Part shown: positions 15,450-23,079 of the stretch, piece by piece | Position numbering within the stretch: the stretch's first letter is position 1 | Layout of the letters: every line of letters starts with the position of its first letter | NCBI GenBank assembly: GCA_902775835.1 | Contig: CACYNZ010000014.1 | Span: forward strand, 1 to 23,079 | Direction of reading: 5' to 3' | Origin: an uncultured Eubacteriales bacterium | Lineage (GTDB): Bacteria; Bacillota_A; Clostridia; Christensenellales; Aristaeellaceae | DNA length: 23,079 nucleotides | Position numbers and translations under genes: made by a program | Notes under the pieces: model-generated | What the model was told of the DNA's origin: nothing | Seen by the model: only the letters and a program-made list of their open reading frames with translations | Database searches by the model: none

Positions 15450-16403
15450 ATGCAGAAAAAAGTCGTGAATCAGGGAAACCTCGGAAGAAAGCCTTCTGTA
15501 TGGCACACCATCGGTCAGAATCGTACGCTGATTCTCATGTGCCTGCCGGCAATCATCTTCTTTTTTGTTTTCTCCTATATGCCCATGCCGGGAGCCTACA
15601 TTGCCTTTACCAATTTCCAGTACAACAAGGGTATTTTCGGCAGCGATTTTGTGGGCCTGAAGAACTTCCAGTTCCTGTTCATTTCCGGACAGCTGGGTCT
15701 TCTGCTGCGCAACACGATTCTGTACAACCTGGCCTTCATTATTCTGGGCAATGTGGTGCAGCTTGCCTTCGCCATCCTGCTCAATGAAGTCCAGGCCAAG
15801 ACCTACAAGAAGGTCAGCCAGTCCGTCATGTTCCTGCCCTACTTCATTTCCGACGTTCTGGTGTCCCTGCTTGTGTACAACCTCCTGAACTATGACTACG
15901 GCTTCATCTCCCATCTGGTGAGAGCCCTGGGCGGGGATATGCCCAAGGTGTACCAGAATGCGGCGGCCTGGCCGTTCATCATCGTGCTGGTGAACCTGTG
16001 GAAGTCCACGGGCTATGGAACCGTCGTGTACTTCGCGGCCATCACCGGCATGGATTCCTCCATGATGGAAGCTGCGCAGATCGACGGTGCCAATGCATGG
16101 CAGCGCATCCGCTACATCACGCTTCCGACCCTGAAACCCACTGTCATCATTCTCTTCCTCTTCGCCATCGGCGGCATTCTCAAGGGCAATTTCGGTCTGT
16201 TCTACAACCTGGTCGGCAACAACTCCATGCTGTTCAAGACCACGGATATCATTGAGACGTATGTGTACCGTTCCATGATGAACAGCTTCAACTTCTCCCA
16301 GTCCAGCGCCGTGGGTCTGTTCCAGAGTGTGGTTGGCTTCTTCATCGTGCTGGGTGCCAACGCCTTCGTGAAGCACCTGGATCCGGACTACGCTCTGTTC
16401 TGA
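15450..16403 (+). CDS. ABC sugar transporter permease, LplB type
   Basis: The 317-residue protein is one of two membrane subunits of a carbohydrate ABC importer (CUT1 family). Six membrane helices are evident, beginning with LILMCLPAIIFFFVFSYMPM. The cytoplasmic EAA loop that docks the ATPase is at about 207-226 (EAAQIDGANAWQRIRYITLP). The start follows GGGAGG. It is the first gene of the operon permease-permease-binding protein-GH2-esterase. No ATPase gene is present, as is common for clostridial CUT1 systems that share an MsmK-like ATPase. Confidence 0.93.
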   Translation: MQKKVVNQGNLGRKPSVWHTIGQNRTLILMCLPAIIFFFVFSYMPMPGAYIAFTNFQYNKGIFGSDFVGLKNFQFLFISGQLGLLLRNTILYNLAFIILGNVVQLAFAILLNEVQAKTYKKVSQSVMFLPYFISDVLVSLLVYNLLNYDYGFISHLVRALGGDMPKVYQNAAAWPFIIVLVNLWKSTGYGTVVYFAAITGMDSSMMEAAQIDGANAWQRIRYITLPTLKPTVIILFLFAIGGILKGNFGLFYNLVGNNSMLFKTTDIIETYVYRSMMNSFNFSQSSAVGLFQSVVGFFIVLGANAFVKHLDPDYALF

Positions 16404-16428
16404 GCATGCAGGAAAGGAAGTAAGAGTC

Positions 16429-17352
16429 ATGACAAATACACAGCCCAGACAGATGCATACCACGAAGATCAAGAAGGATTCATCCCAGATCATCATCAAT
16501 ATCATCACCTATGTACTGGTCACTGTCTTCTGCGTGATCTGCATTCTGCCTTTCTGGATGATCATCGCATCGTCCTTCTCCACTGAGGATGCCATCCGGC
16601 GCTCCGGCTTCACGCTGTGGCCCACGGATTTCTCTACCTATTCCTATGGACTGCTGTTCCGGTCCCCGGACCAGATGATCGGCGCCTATATCGTCACCAT
16701 CTGCCTGGCCGGCATCGGCACGGCCGTCGGCCTGTTCATCATTTCCATGACGGGCTACGCCCTGCAGCGCAAGGACTTCCCCTACCGCAACGGGATCATG
16801 TTCTACATCTATTTCACATCCCTGTTCTCGGCCGGTCTTGTTCCTTTCTATCTGCTGATGGTGCAGACCCTGAACCTGAGAGACAGCTATTTCGCCATTC
16901 TGCTCCCGCTGCTCATGAGCCCCTGGCTGATCGTTCTGATGAAGAACTTTGTCAAGGCGATTCCCCATGAGATCACGGAATCCGGCAAGATTGACGGCGC
17001 AGGCGATTTCAAGATCTTCTATGCCCTGATCCTGCCTTCCCTGAAGCCGGCTCTGGCCACCATCGGCCTGTTCCTGGCTCTGAGCTACTGGAATGAATGG
17101 TACTATTCATCCCTGTTCCTCACCTCCAAGGTGGAGTACAGACCCCTGCAGTATCACCTCTACAACGTCATCAACAAGGTGGCGAGCCTGAAAAACTCTG
17201 TGGCCGGTTCCAACGTCGTGATTGAAGACCTGCCCGGAGAAACCCTGAAAATGGCAACGGCCGTGGTGGCCACCGGTCCCATCATTCTGCTGTACCCCTT
17301 CGTGCAGAAGTATTTCGTGGCCGGTCTCACCGTCGGTGCCGTGAAGGGCTGA
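16429..17352 (+). CDS. ABC sugar transporter permease, LplC/YtcP type
   Basis: The 307-residue second membrane subunit has a cytoplasmic N terminus, helix one IIINIITYVLVTVFCVICIL, and an EAA-like loop at about 184-203 (ESGKIDGAGDFKIFYALILP). It pairs with the preceding permease to form the channel. Its ATG lies 25 nt after the preceding stop, with AAGGAAG upstream. Confidence 0.93.
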   Translation: MTNTQPRQMHTTKIKKDSSQIIINIITYVLVTVFCVICILPFWMIIASSFSTEDAIRRSGFTLWPTDFSTYSYGLLFRSPDQMIGAYIVTICLAGIGTAVGLFIISMTGYALQRKDFPYRNGIMFYIYFTSLFSAGLVPFYLLMVQTLNLRDSYFAILLPLLMSPWLIVLMKNFVKAIPHEITESGKIDGAGDFKIFYALILPSLKPALATIGLFLALSYWNEWYYSSLFLTSKVEYRPLQYHLYNVINKVASLKNSVAGSNVVIEDLPGETLKMATAVVATGPIILLYPFVQKYFVAGLTVGAVKG

Positions 17353-17378
17353 GAACCGTTTCTAAACGGCTTTGCCGT
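17351..17378 (+). other. overlapping alternative stem-loops between permease and binding-protein genes
   Basis: CCGTTT/AAACGG (17356-17369) and ACGGC/GCCGT (17366-17378) share bases and cannot form together. AGAACCGTTTCT (17352-17363) is also an imperfect CG-centred palindrome reminiscent of the upstream operator. The region could be an mRNA processing or stability element that raises binding-protein output; this is inference. Confidence 0.4.
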
Positions 17379-17408
17379 ATAGAAATATAATCAAGGAGGA
17401 TATGCCTT

Positions 17409-18932
17409 ATGAAGAAACTGATTGCTATGCTGATGGCTCTGGCCATGATGCTCTGCATGCTGCCTGCCATGGCTGACAGCGCGATTGACACGTCCAATCA
17501 CGTGAAGATCGTATACCTGGTCACCGGCGACAAGCCCACCAACCGCACTGATGAAGTGCTGGCCAAGATCAACGAGCTGCTCACCGAAAAGGTGAATGCC
17601 GAGCTCGAGTTCCGCTGGATCGAGTGGACCGACTGGCAGACTCAGTACAACCTGGCCCTGGCCACCCAGAGCGGCGACATCGACCTGATCGGTACCGCCA
17701 CTGACTGGCTGGATGCATGGCCCAACAGCCAGAAGGGTGCTTTCATGCCCCTGAGCGAAGACATGCTGAAGACCTATGCTCCCAAGACCTGGGAGAGCGT
17801 TTCCGCTGCTCACTGGGATCTGTGCAAGTACAACGGCGAGATCTATCTCATGCCCGAAGACAACTATGCACAGTGGACCAACCACGGCTTCATGTATCGT
17901 CGTGACTGGGCCCGTGAAGCCGGTCTGGAAAACGGCGTGCATTCCTGGGCTGACCTGGGTGTGTACTTCCAGTATGTGAAGGACAACAAGGAAGGCGTCA
18001 TCCCGTGGGATGCCAACGGCAACGGTTCCTCCTACAGCCCCCAGATGGCTGGCGGCTGGCAGGCTTCTCACACCGGCAACATCGCCATTGAAGGCTTCCC
18101 GGTACCCATCTTCTACGGCGAGAGCAAGGAAAATCCCTACACCCTGAGCCGCTATTATCTGGAAGGCGACGAACTGGTCAACTTCGCCAAGGAAATGAAG
18201 AAGTGGGCAGACGCCGGCTACTGGCGTGCTGACGTTCTGAACTACACCGGCGACGTGGCTGCTGAAATGGAAGAGGGCAAGACCGCTGCTCATCAGCATC
18301 ACACCCAGACCTGGACCGGCGAGCGCACCACCATGGAACGCAAGCAGCCCGGTTCTGACCTCGGCTTCTTCTGGTTCGGCGAAGAGCAGAGCAACCTGAT
18401 CGCTCTGAACATCACCCATGGTGCCATGGCTGTGGCTGCCCAGAGCAAGAACCCCGAGCGCGCTCTGATGGTCTATGACCTCATGCGCAATGATCCCGAA
18501 ATCTATCACCTCATGCAGTATGGTTTCGAGGGTGAAATGTACACTGTGGACGAGAACGGCCTGTTCTCCCGTCCTGAAGGCTTCGAAGACAGCACCGACG
18601 GCGTGTCCTTCAACTTCTGGTGGGGCCGCAACGACGATCTGGAGTACAGAAACGCTCAGCTCGACTGGGATGCCATCGAAGAGCTGTATGCCAAGTATGA
18701 CGAAGTCAAGATCGACTATCCTTATGGCCAGTACATCTATGACAACTCCAATGTTGGACCTCTCATGGATAACCTGTCCAATGTGTACAACACCTATATG
18801 CCTCTGATTGTTTTCGGCATTGGCGATCCTGAAGAAAATGTTGCTGCATTCCGCAAGGGACTGCAGGATGCTAACATCGAACTCGTGATGTCCGAAATCC
18901 AGAGCCAGCTGGACGCTGTGTACAAGAAGTAA
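17409..18932 (+). CDS. extracellular solute-binding protein of a sugar ABC transporter, LplA type
   Basis: The 507-residue protein captures the sugar for the two permeases. It has a signal peptide MKKLIAMLMALAMMLCMLPAMA, then the mature part starts at DSAIDTSNHVKIVYLV. The fold is that of family 1 (cluster B/LplA-like) binding proteins, with typical WTDWQTQYNLALATQSGDIDLIG and aromatic-rich late segments. A Cys lies in the signal core, but MMLC is not a proper lipobox, so the mode of surface retention is unclear. AAGGAGG precedes the ATG. Codon use is strongly biased to abundant codons compared with neighbours, as expected for a highly expressed binding protein. A terminator-like hairpin follows the stop. 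Confidence 0.92.
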   Translation: MKKLIAMLMALAMMLCMLPAMADSAIDTSNHVKIVYLVTGDKPTNRTDEVLAKINELLTEKVNAELEFRWIEWTDWQTQYNLALATQSGDIDLIGTATDWLDAWPNSQKGAFMPLSEDMLKTYAPKTWESVSAAHWDLCKYNGEIYLMPEDNYAQWTNHGFMYRRDWAREAGLENGVHSWADLGVYFQYVKDNKEGVIPWDANGNGSSYSPQMAGGWQASHTGNIAIEGFPVPIFYGESKENPYTLSRYYLEGDELVNFAKEMKKWADAGYWRADVLNYTGDVAAEMEEGKTAAHQHHTQTWTGERTTMERKQPGSDLGFFWFGEEQSNLIALNITHGAMAVAAQSKNPERALMVYDLMRNDPEIYHLMQYGFEGEMYTVDENGLFSRPEGFEDSTDGVSFNFWWGRNDDLEYRNAQLDWDAIEELYAKYDEVKIDYPYGQYIYDNSNVGPLMDNLSNVYNTYMPLIVFGIGDPEENVAAFRKGLQDANIELVMSEIQSQLDAVYKK

Positions 18933-18951
18933 TCCAAGTAACGGATTCCGG

Positions 18952-18981
18952 GGGATGCCGCCTGCGGGCGGCATCCCTTTT
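18952..18981 (+). terminator. internal terminator/attenuator between binding-protein and GH2 genes
   Basis: GGGATGCCGCC (18952-18962) pairs perfectly with GGCGGCATCCC (18967-18977) around a 4-nt loop, followed by TTTT. Partial termination here would give high binding-protein and lower GH2 expression from one promoter. Confidence 0.8.
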
Positions 18982-19003
18982 CTGAAGACAATGGAGGGAA
19001 ACC

Positions 19004-21295
19004 ATGGCTGAACAGAGCAGATTGGATGCATCCTGGCTGTTTCATTCCGGCGAAGCCGCGGATGCTGACTTCATGGGATATGATGACAGGGCATGGAAAC
19101 GGGTGAATCTGCCGCACGACTGGGCGGTGGAGCAGCCGTTCGACCGGTGCTGGGCCAGCGGAACCGGGTATCTGCCCGGCGGGACCGGCTGGTACCGGAA
19201 GCATTTTGTGCTGCCCGAAGGCGTGGAAGGCAAACGGGTCCGTGTGACCTTTCAGGGCATCTACAAGCACGCCCGGGTCTGGATCAACAGCAATTACCTG
19301 GGTGAGCATGCCTATGGCTACACCTCATTTACCATGGATATCAGCGAGTTTGCGCATGCGGGCGAAAACGTGCTCGCCGTGCGCGTGGAGCATGAGGACG
19401 TGGCGGATTCCCGCTGGTATACCGGCAGCGGCATTGACCGTCATGTGATGCTGGAAATCTCCGATATGACATGCTTTGCGACCGACGGCATCTTTGTGAG
19501 CACGGCGGAAGCGGACGCGGAGAAGGCCGTGCTGGACATTTCCTGGGAGACGCTGGGCGGGCAGACTGTCCGCTTCCAGCTCGAGGACCAGGCCGGGCAC
19601 GTGATTGCCGGGACAGAGGCAGCCTGCGATCAGAAGTGCACAAAGCTTACGACTGGCAAAGTGAGCCTGTGGAGTCCGGATGTTCCGGTGCTGTACACGC
19701 TGGTGGGCCAGGTATGCCAGGACGGGGAAGTGCGGGATGAAAAACGCATTCCTGTGGGCATCCGGACCTTCCGCTTTGACCCGGATCACGGGTTCTTCCT
19801 GAACGGGGTGAGCATGAAGCTCAAGGGTGTGTGCGTGCACCATGACGCGGGCTGCCTCGGCGCGGCTGTGCCGAAGAATGTCTGGGCCCGCCGGCTGAAA
19901 GCCTTCAAGCGCTGCGGTGTCAATGCCATCCGCACGGCGCATAATCCGCCGGATCCGGACCTTCTGGACCTGTGCGATGAACTGGGCTTTCTGGTCATGG
20001 ATGAGGCCTTTGACGAATGGGAAGGCATCAAGAACAAGTGGTGGCAGGGACACAATGTGTATCCGCCCAAACATTTCGGATATGGTTCGGACTTCCCGAC
20101 ATGGCACCGGATCGACCTGGAGAGCATGGTGCGCCGGGACCGGAATCATCCCAGCATCATTCTCTGGTCCATCGGCAATGAGATCGATTATCCCAACGAT
20201 CCCTATGTGACGCCTCTGTTCAGGGAAATGCTCGGAAACAATGATGCCGGAAAGCCGGCCGCGGAGCGGATGTACGATGCCCGGAAGCCGGATGCCTCCA
20301 GACTGGCGAGAGTGGCCCGGGAACTGGTGGATATCGTGCATAACCTGGACACGACACGGCCTGTGACCTCCGCCATGTCCTTCCCGGAACTGTCCAATCA
20401 CACGGGGTATGCGGATGTGCTGGACCTGAGCGGTTACAATTACCGTGAATACTTCTACGAGGATGACCACCGGACGTATCCCGGCCGCGTGCTGCTGGGC
20501 AGTGAGAACAGTCATGATCCGGATGCCTGGCTGGCAGTGCGGGATCATGAGTTCATTTCGGGCCAGTTCCTGTGGACCGGCGTGGATTTCCTGGGCGAAT
20601 GCCGCGGCTGGCCGGTCCGGATCAGTCAGGCGGGCATGCTGAACCTGGCAGGCTACGAGAAACCGATGGCCGCGCAGCGGCGCGCGCTCTGGACGGATGC
20701 TCCCTGCCTCAGCGTGGCGGTGTGCAGACCAGAAGGCAAGGGCGAGAGAGCCTGGGAAGACGAGTTTGTCTGGCAGGGCGAGGCCGGGGAGAAGCGGTTC
20801 GTGTCCGTTTATACCAACCAGGGCAGCGCGGAACTGTTCGTAAACGGCCGGTCCCAGGGCGTGAAGCAGGTGGACCGCGACAGCTGCAGGGCTGTGTGGG
20901 AAGTCACCTATGAAGACGGCGAGATCATGGCCGTGAGCGGAGAGCTGAAGGACTGTCTGAAAACCCCGGGGAAAGCGGCACAGCTGCATATGCAGCCCGT
21001 GGAGCTGGCAGGGGAAGTGCGGCAGCTGGAAATCTGTCTCGCAGATGCGGACGGAAACCCCGCCAGGGACGAGGAAGTGCATGTGCAGATTGTGGGAAGT
21101 GCAGAGCTAATGGGCCTGGAGAACGGGCAGCCGGATGATCTGACGCCCTACAGCGCAGCTTACCGCAATACGTATCACGGAAAAGGCATTGCCTATGTCC
21201 GGATGGGCAGCATCCCTGGAAAAGCAAGGGTCTGCGCCTGGACGGAAAGCGGGCTGGAAGCCGAGGTCCTGCTGGAAACGGAGGGACAAGCTTGA
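19004..21295 (+). CDS. glycoside hydrolase family 2 protein (beta-galactosidase-like)
   Basis: The 763-residue enzyme lacks a signal peptide and should split imported oligosaccharides in the cytoplasm. Domain order is the GH2 sugar-binding jelly roll (about 1-155, with VNLPHDWAVEQPF and GYLPGGTGWYRKHF), the immunoglobulin-like domain (about 160-255), and the TIM barrel (about 260-565). The acid/base is Glu393 in WSIGNEI and the nucleophile Glu501 in LLGSENSH. The C terminus has DUF4982/GH2_C5-like beta domains with AELMGLENGQPDD. Members include beta-galactosidases, but other specificities exist. GGAGGG precedes the ATG. The next gene starts inside its stop codon (TTGA overlap). Confidence 0.9.
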   Translation: MAEQSRLDASWLFHSGEAADADFMGYDDRAWKRVNLPHDWAVEQPFDRCWASGTGYLPGGTGWYRKHFVLPEGVEGKRVRVTFQGIYKHARVWINSNYLGEHAYGYTSFTMDISEFAHAGENVLAVRVEHEDVADSRWYTGSGIDRHVMLEISDMTCFATDGIFVSTAEADAEKAVLDISWETLGGQTVRFQLEDQAGHVIAGTEAACDQKCTKLTTGKVSLWSPDVPVLYTLVGQVCQDGEVRDEKRIPVGIRTFRFDPDHGFFLNGVSMKLKGVCVHHDAGCLGAAVPKNVWARRLKAFKRCGVNAIRTAHNPPDPDLLDLCDELGFLVMDEAFDEWEGIKNKWWQGHNVYPPKHFGYGSDFPTWHRIDLESMVRRDRNHPSIILWSIGNEIDYPNDPYVTPLFREMLGNNDAGKPAAERMYDARKPDASRLARVARELVDIVHNLDTTRPVTSAMSFPELSNHTGYADVLDLSGYNYREYFYEDDHRTYPGRVLLGSENSHDPDAWLAVRDHEFISGQFLWTGVDFLGECRGWPVRISQAGMLNLAGYEKPMAAQRRALWTDAPCLSVAVCRPEGKGERAWEDEFVWQGEAGEKRFVSVYTNQGSAELFVNGRSQGVKQVDRDSCRAVWEVTYEDGEIMAVSGELKDCLKTPGKAAQLHMQPVELAGEVRQLEICLADADGNPARDEEVHVQIVGSAELMGLENGQPDDLTPYSAAYRNTYHGKGIAYVRMGSIPGKARVCAWTESGLEAEVLLETEGQA

Positions 21296-22101
21296 CGAAC
21301 CGGCAGCCACTGACCATGGACGCGGAAGGGGCAGTGATGTACCTGCAGGAACATGCAGAGGTGAACCTGCTGTTTCTGGGCGGGGATGATGAAGAGCTGT
21401 CAGAGGAGCTGCTTGAGCTCCCTGTAAGTATTGTGTGCCTGAAGGTCCGGGACTGGAACGGCCAGCTGTCGCCCTGGAGCGCGCCGAAGGTCATGAAGCG
21501 CGGAGAGGATTTCAGCGGCGGGGCAGCGGCATTCCTTGAGGAGATCGAGGGCCGGGTGCTGCCGGAGGCGGAGAAAACCCTGGGCAGCAGACCGTGGCTG
21601 ATTGCCGGGTATTCACTGGCCGGGCTGTTCAGCCTGTGGGCGGTGACGGTTTCCCACAGGTTCACCGCCTGTGCCTGCGTTTCCGGATCCCTGTGGTATG
21701 ACGGGTTTGTGGAATATATGCGCCATACGGCATGCCATGCCAGGGCTGCGGCCATATCGCTTGGTGATCTGGAATCCCGGTCCAGAAACCCGCGACTGGC
21801 CGGGAACGGCGATGCTACCCAGGACCTGAAGAAAACGATATACGAAACAGGCCTGCGACAGAGGAACGCAGGCCTGTTTTTGGAAAAGAGCGTATGGATT
21901 GTTTCCTGTATATATGTGTCGGGATGCGGGAAGCTCAGGTTTCCGCTTCTGCCGGGGAAGCCGGTTCAGGGTCAGAGGAGAACAGGTCATCCACAATCTC
22001 CTCGGCTTCCTTCAGATGCAGATAGGGAACGTAGAAGCGGTTATGCTCGAACATGGCTCCGATCTTTACGGAAATCCCGGCGCCGAGCCTGGCCTTTGTG
22101 A
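21292..22101 (+). pseudogene. 3'-truncated alpha/beta-hydrolase esterase
   Basis: Residues 1 to about 185 resemble a cytoplasmic alpha/beta-hydrolase esterase of the IroE/Fes-like kind. The nucleophile is Ser108 in AGYSLAGLFSLWA, followed by the expected CVSGSLWYDGF and SLGDLESRSRNPRLA segments. The sequence leaves the family after DATQDLKKTIYETG (about 21850): the reading frame then crosses a terminator hairpin and runs through the opposite-strand gene to 22101, giving Arg-rich non-homologous residues. The last segment with the catalytic His (usually in a WNxGNHF-like motif) is missing. The TTG start at 21292 overlaps the GH2 stop in TTGA, with GGAGGG upstream, so it was translationally coupled to GH2. 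It probably once removed acyl groups from the imported sugar. I judge it a deletion remnant, but a still-translated nonfunctional protein is possible. Confidence 0.65.
21845..21881. terminator. strong bidirectional terminator with 13-bp stem
   Basis: AAACAGGCCTGCG (21845-21857) and CGCAGGCCTGTTT (21867-21879) pair perfectly around a 9-nt loop, then TT. It ends the sugar operon on the plus strand and can serve the minus-strand zinc-ribbon gene. Confidence 0.88.
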
Positions 22102-22273
22102 GAAACGGAATGTGATTCTGAGTCAGGATATCTTCCAGAATGCCAGTGGAAAGGTAGTTGAGTTCCGCGACCAGACAGGGATCATTGGGCAGGGGCTGCC
22201 TCAGGTGTCTGTTTTTGCAGTGCGGGCATTTTTCTTCTTCTTCCACAATACGGCTGCAGCGTTCACAGTACAT
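21935..22273 (-). CDS. small zinc-ribbon protein with DUF2007-like domain
   Basis: The 112-residue protein begins with a zinc ribbon of two Cys pairs (CERC at 3-6 and CPHC at 16-19). The rest (about 31-97) resembles DUF2007, a small ferredoxin-like fold called putative signal-transducing protein: VAELNYLSTGILEDILTQN, then GAGISVKIG, FYVPYLHLKEAEEIVDDLF. The C terminus is an acidic tail. No enzymatic residues are evident. The start is supported by GGAGGG about 5 nt upstream. The gene is transcribed away from the FMN-binding gene region and converges on the sugar operon. Confidence 0.8.
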   Translation of the reverse strand: MYCERCSRIVEEEEKCPHCKNRHLRQPLPNDPCLVAELNYLSTGILEDILTQNHIPFLTKARLGAGISVKIGAMFEHNRFYVPYLHLKEAEEIVDDLFSSDPEPASPAEAET

Positions 22274-22423
22274 GATGCCCTCCTTTCTCCGGATACGGGC
22301 AGAACAGGAATATGCAGGAGTATTCGTCAGGCGGGGTATGGTTTCCTGTCAGTTTTGCGGAATTCCGCCGCACAAGGCCGGAATATGCCCGGTTTCCATG
22401 GAAAAAATCCATATTCACACAGG

Positions 22424-22452
22424 AAAAGGCCACGCACATGCATGGCCTTTTT
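22424..22452. terminator. terminator after the FMN-binding gene
   Basis: AAAAGGCCA (22424-22432) and TGGCCTTTT (22443-22451) pair around a 10-nt loop, with T-runs on both strands. On the minus strand it lies about 27 nt past the stop at 22479. Confidence 0.8.
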
Positions 22453-22478
22453 GTTTGCGTCCGGGTTTTGCGGGACGA

Positions 22479-23079
22479 TTACTTGAACAGGGAATTGAGG
22501 GCGTTCACGACAGCGGCGGAGGTGATGGTGGCACCGGATACGGTGTCCAGATCCTCGCCCAGCACGAAGGGTGCGGTCTTGCCGATGAACTGGCTGGTGA
22601 AGGCTTCCTCGGATGCCTTCTGGCCCAGGCCCTCGGTTTCGGAGGAGGCATCCACGGTCAGGGCAGTCACGGTTCCCTGGTCGTCCAGGGTCACGTTGAT
22701 AGCGATGTCTCCGCCATTGGAGCCCTTCACGGTGAGGGTATGCTCACCGGCCTCGAACACGGGAACCCTTTCGGGCTTCGGGGCTTCCTCAACGGCTGCG
22801 GCCAGTCTCTCAGCGGAGATGTCGGCCGCGGACCGGGACTCGGCGGTCTGAACGGCGGCGGGGAAGGTGCCCAGCAGGCTGTTCACGGCATTGGTCACGG
22901 CGGCACTGGTGACGGTGGCACCGGAAACGGCTTCCACGTTCTCGCCCAGCACGAAGGGACCGGCTTTGCCGATGAACTGGCTGGTGAAGGCTTCTTCCAT
23001 GGTCTTCTTGCCCAGGCCTTCGGTCTCGGAGGAGGCGTCCACCACCATATAGGTGACGGTGCCCTGATCGTCCGTCTTG
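22479..23079 (-). CDS. tandem FMN-binding domain protein, 5' part outside the window
   Basis: About 200 C-terminal residues are visible; the frame is open to the window edge, and the ATG at 23048 is internal to a domain, so it is not the start. Two FMN-binding domains (PF04205 type, as in RnfG/NqrC) are seen, each with VDASSETEGLG, EEAFTSQFIGK, a FVLGE turn and VSGATxTSAAVxNAxNSL. In characterised relatives ApbE attaches FMN to the Thr of the SGAT motif. They are linked by an Ala-rich segment (TFPAAVQTAESRSAADISAE). Such proteins carry electrons outside the membrane. The repeats are 129 residues apart, and more copies probably lie beyond the edge. A signal peptide cannot be judged. Confidence 0.85.
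   Translation of the reverse strand, partial: KTDDQGTVTYMVVDASSETEGLGKKTMEEAFTSQFIGKAGPFVLGENVEAVSGATVTSAAVTNAVNSLLGTFPAAVQTAESRSAADISAERLAAAVEEAPKPERVPVFEAGEHTLTVKGSNGGDIAINVTLDDQGTVTALTVDASSETEGLGQKASEEAFTSQFIGKTAPFVLGEDLDTVSGATITSAAVVNALNSLFK
22491..23079 (-). repeat. 387-bp tandem repeat encoding FMN-binding domains
   Basis: Sequence around 22491-22692 recurs at 22878-23079 with an offset of 387 bp. Long blocks, such as GCCGATGAACTGGCTGGTGA at 22581 and 22968, are identical, showing fairly recent duplication or gene conversion of the domain. Confidence 0.85.

Noticed and set aside
17386..17391. TATAAT just upstream of the binding-protein gene as a promoter
   Set aside because: No acceptable -35 at 16-18 nt, and transcription would begin inside the ribosome binding site.
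22393..22404. TTTCCATGGAAA palindrome upstream of the zinc-ribbon gene
   Set aside because: Short perfect palindrome without promoter context; could easily occur by chance.

Overview
The window reads as a chromosomal segment of a fairly GC-rich (roughly 55-60 percent) Gram-positive-type bacterium, most likely an uncultured gut or rumen Clostridia member of the Christensenellales/Aristaeellaceae kind. That placement is inference from gene families, strong AGGAGG ribosome binding sites, sigma-A promoters with 17-nt spacers, and short-form aminoacyl-tRNA synthetases. No rRNA or tRNA gene, CRISPR array, phage gene or insertion sequence is visible.

Left part (1-5100), all on the minus strand: an exported SurA/PrsA-type parvulin foldase whose catalytic domain is split by a low-complexity repeat, a MATE efflux pump, and a short alanyl-tRNA synthetase (599 aa) that ends directly after its editing domain. 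Divergent from alaS, on the plus strand, is a cytoplasmic transglutaminase-like protein (5113-6501). It is followed by an AT-richer islet (about 6570-7450) with one small gene of unknown function, a near-ideal promoter with a palindrome filling its spacer, and several perfect hairpins.

Middle part (7539-12100): homodimer-type glycyl-tRNA synthetase on the minus strand and, divergently, a 938-aa protein with a sigma-70 region-4-like helix-turn-helix near its N terminus and repeated winged-helix-like segments. It has no obvious textbook counterpart and is the most unusual protein here.

Right part (12150-21850): a sugar-utilisation locus in two plus-strand units. The first encodes a cytoplasmic GH50-like clan GH-A glycosidase and a LacI-family regulator. 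The second encodes two LplB/LplC-type ABC permeases, a solute-binding protein, a GH2 glycosidase and a 3'-truncated esterase. A perfect 20-bp LacI-type palindrome lies in the leader of the second unit. No ABC ATPase is encoded, so a shared MsmK-type ATPase elsewhere is implied. The likely model is LacI-controlled uptake of an oligosaccharide, with intracellular cleavage by GH50-like and GH2 enzymes; beta-galactosides are the best guess for the substrate.

Right edge (21900-23079), minus strand: a small zinc-ribbon/DUF2007-like protein and the C-terminal part of an exported-type protein with tandem FMN-binding domains, cut by the window end.
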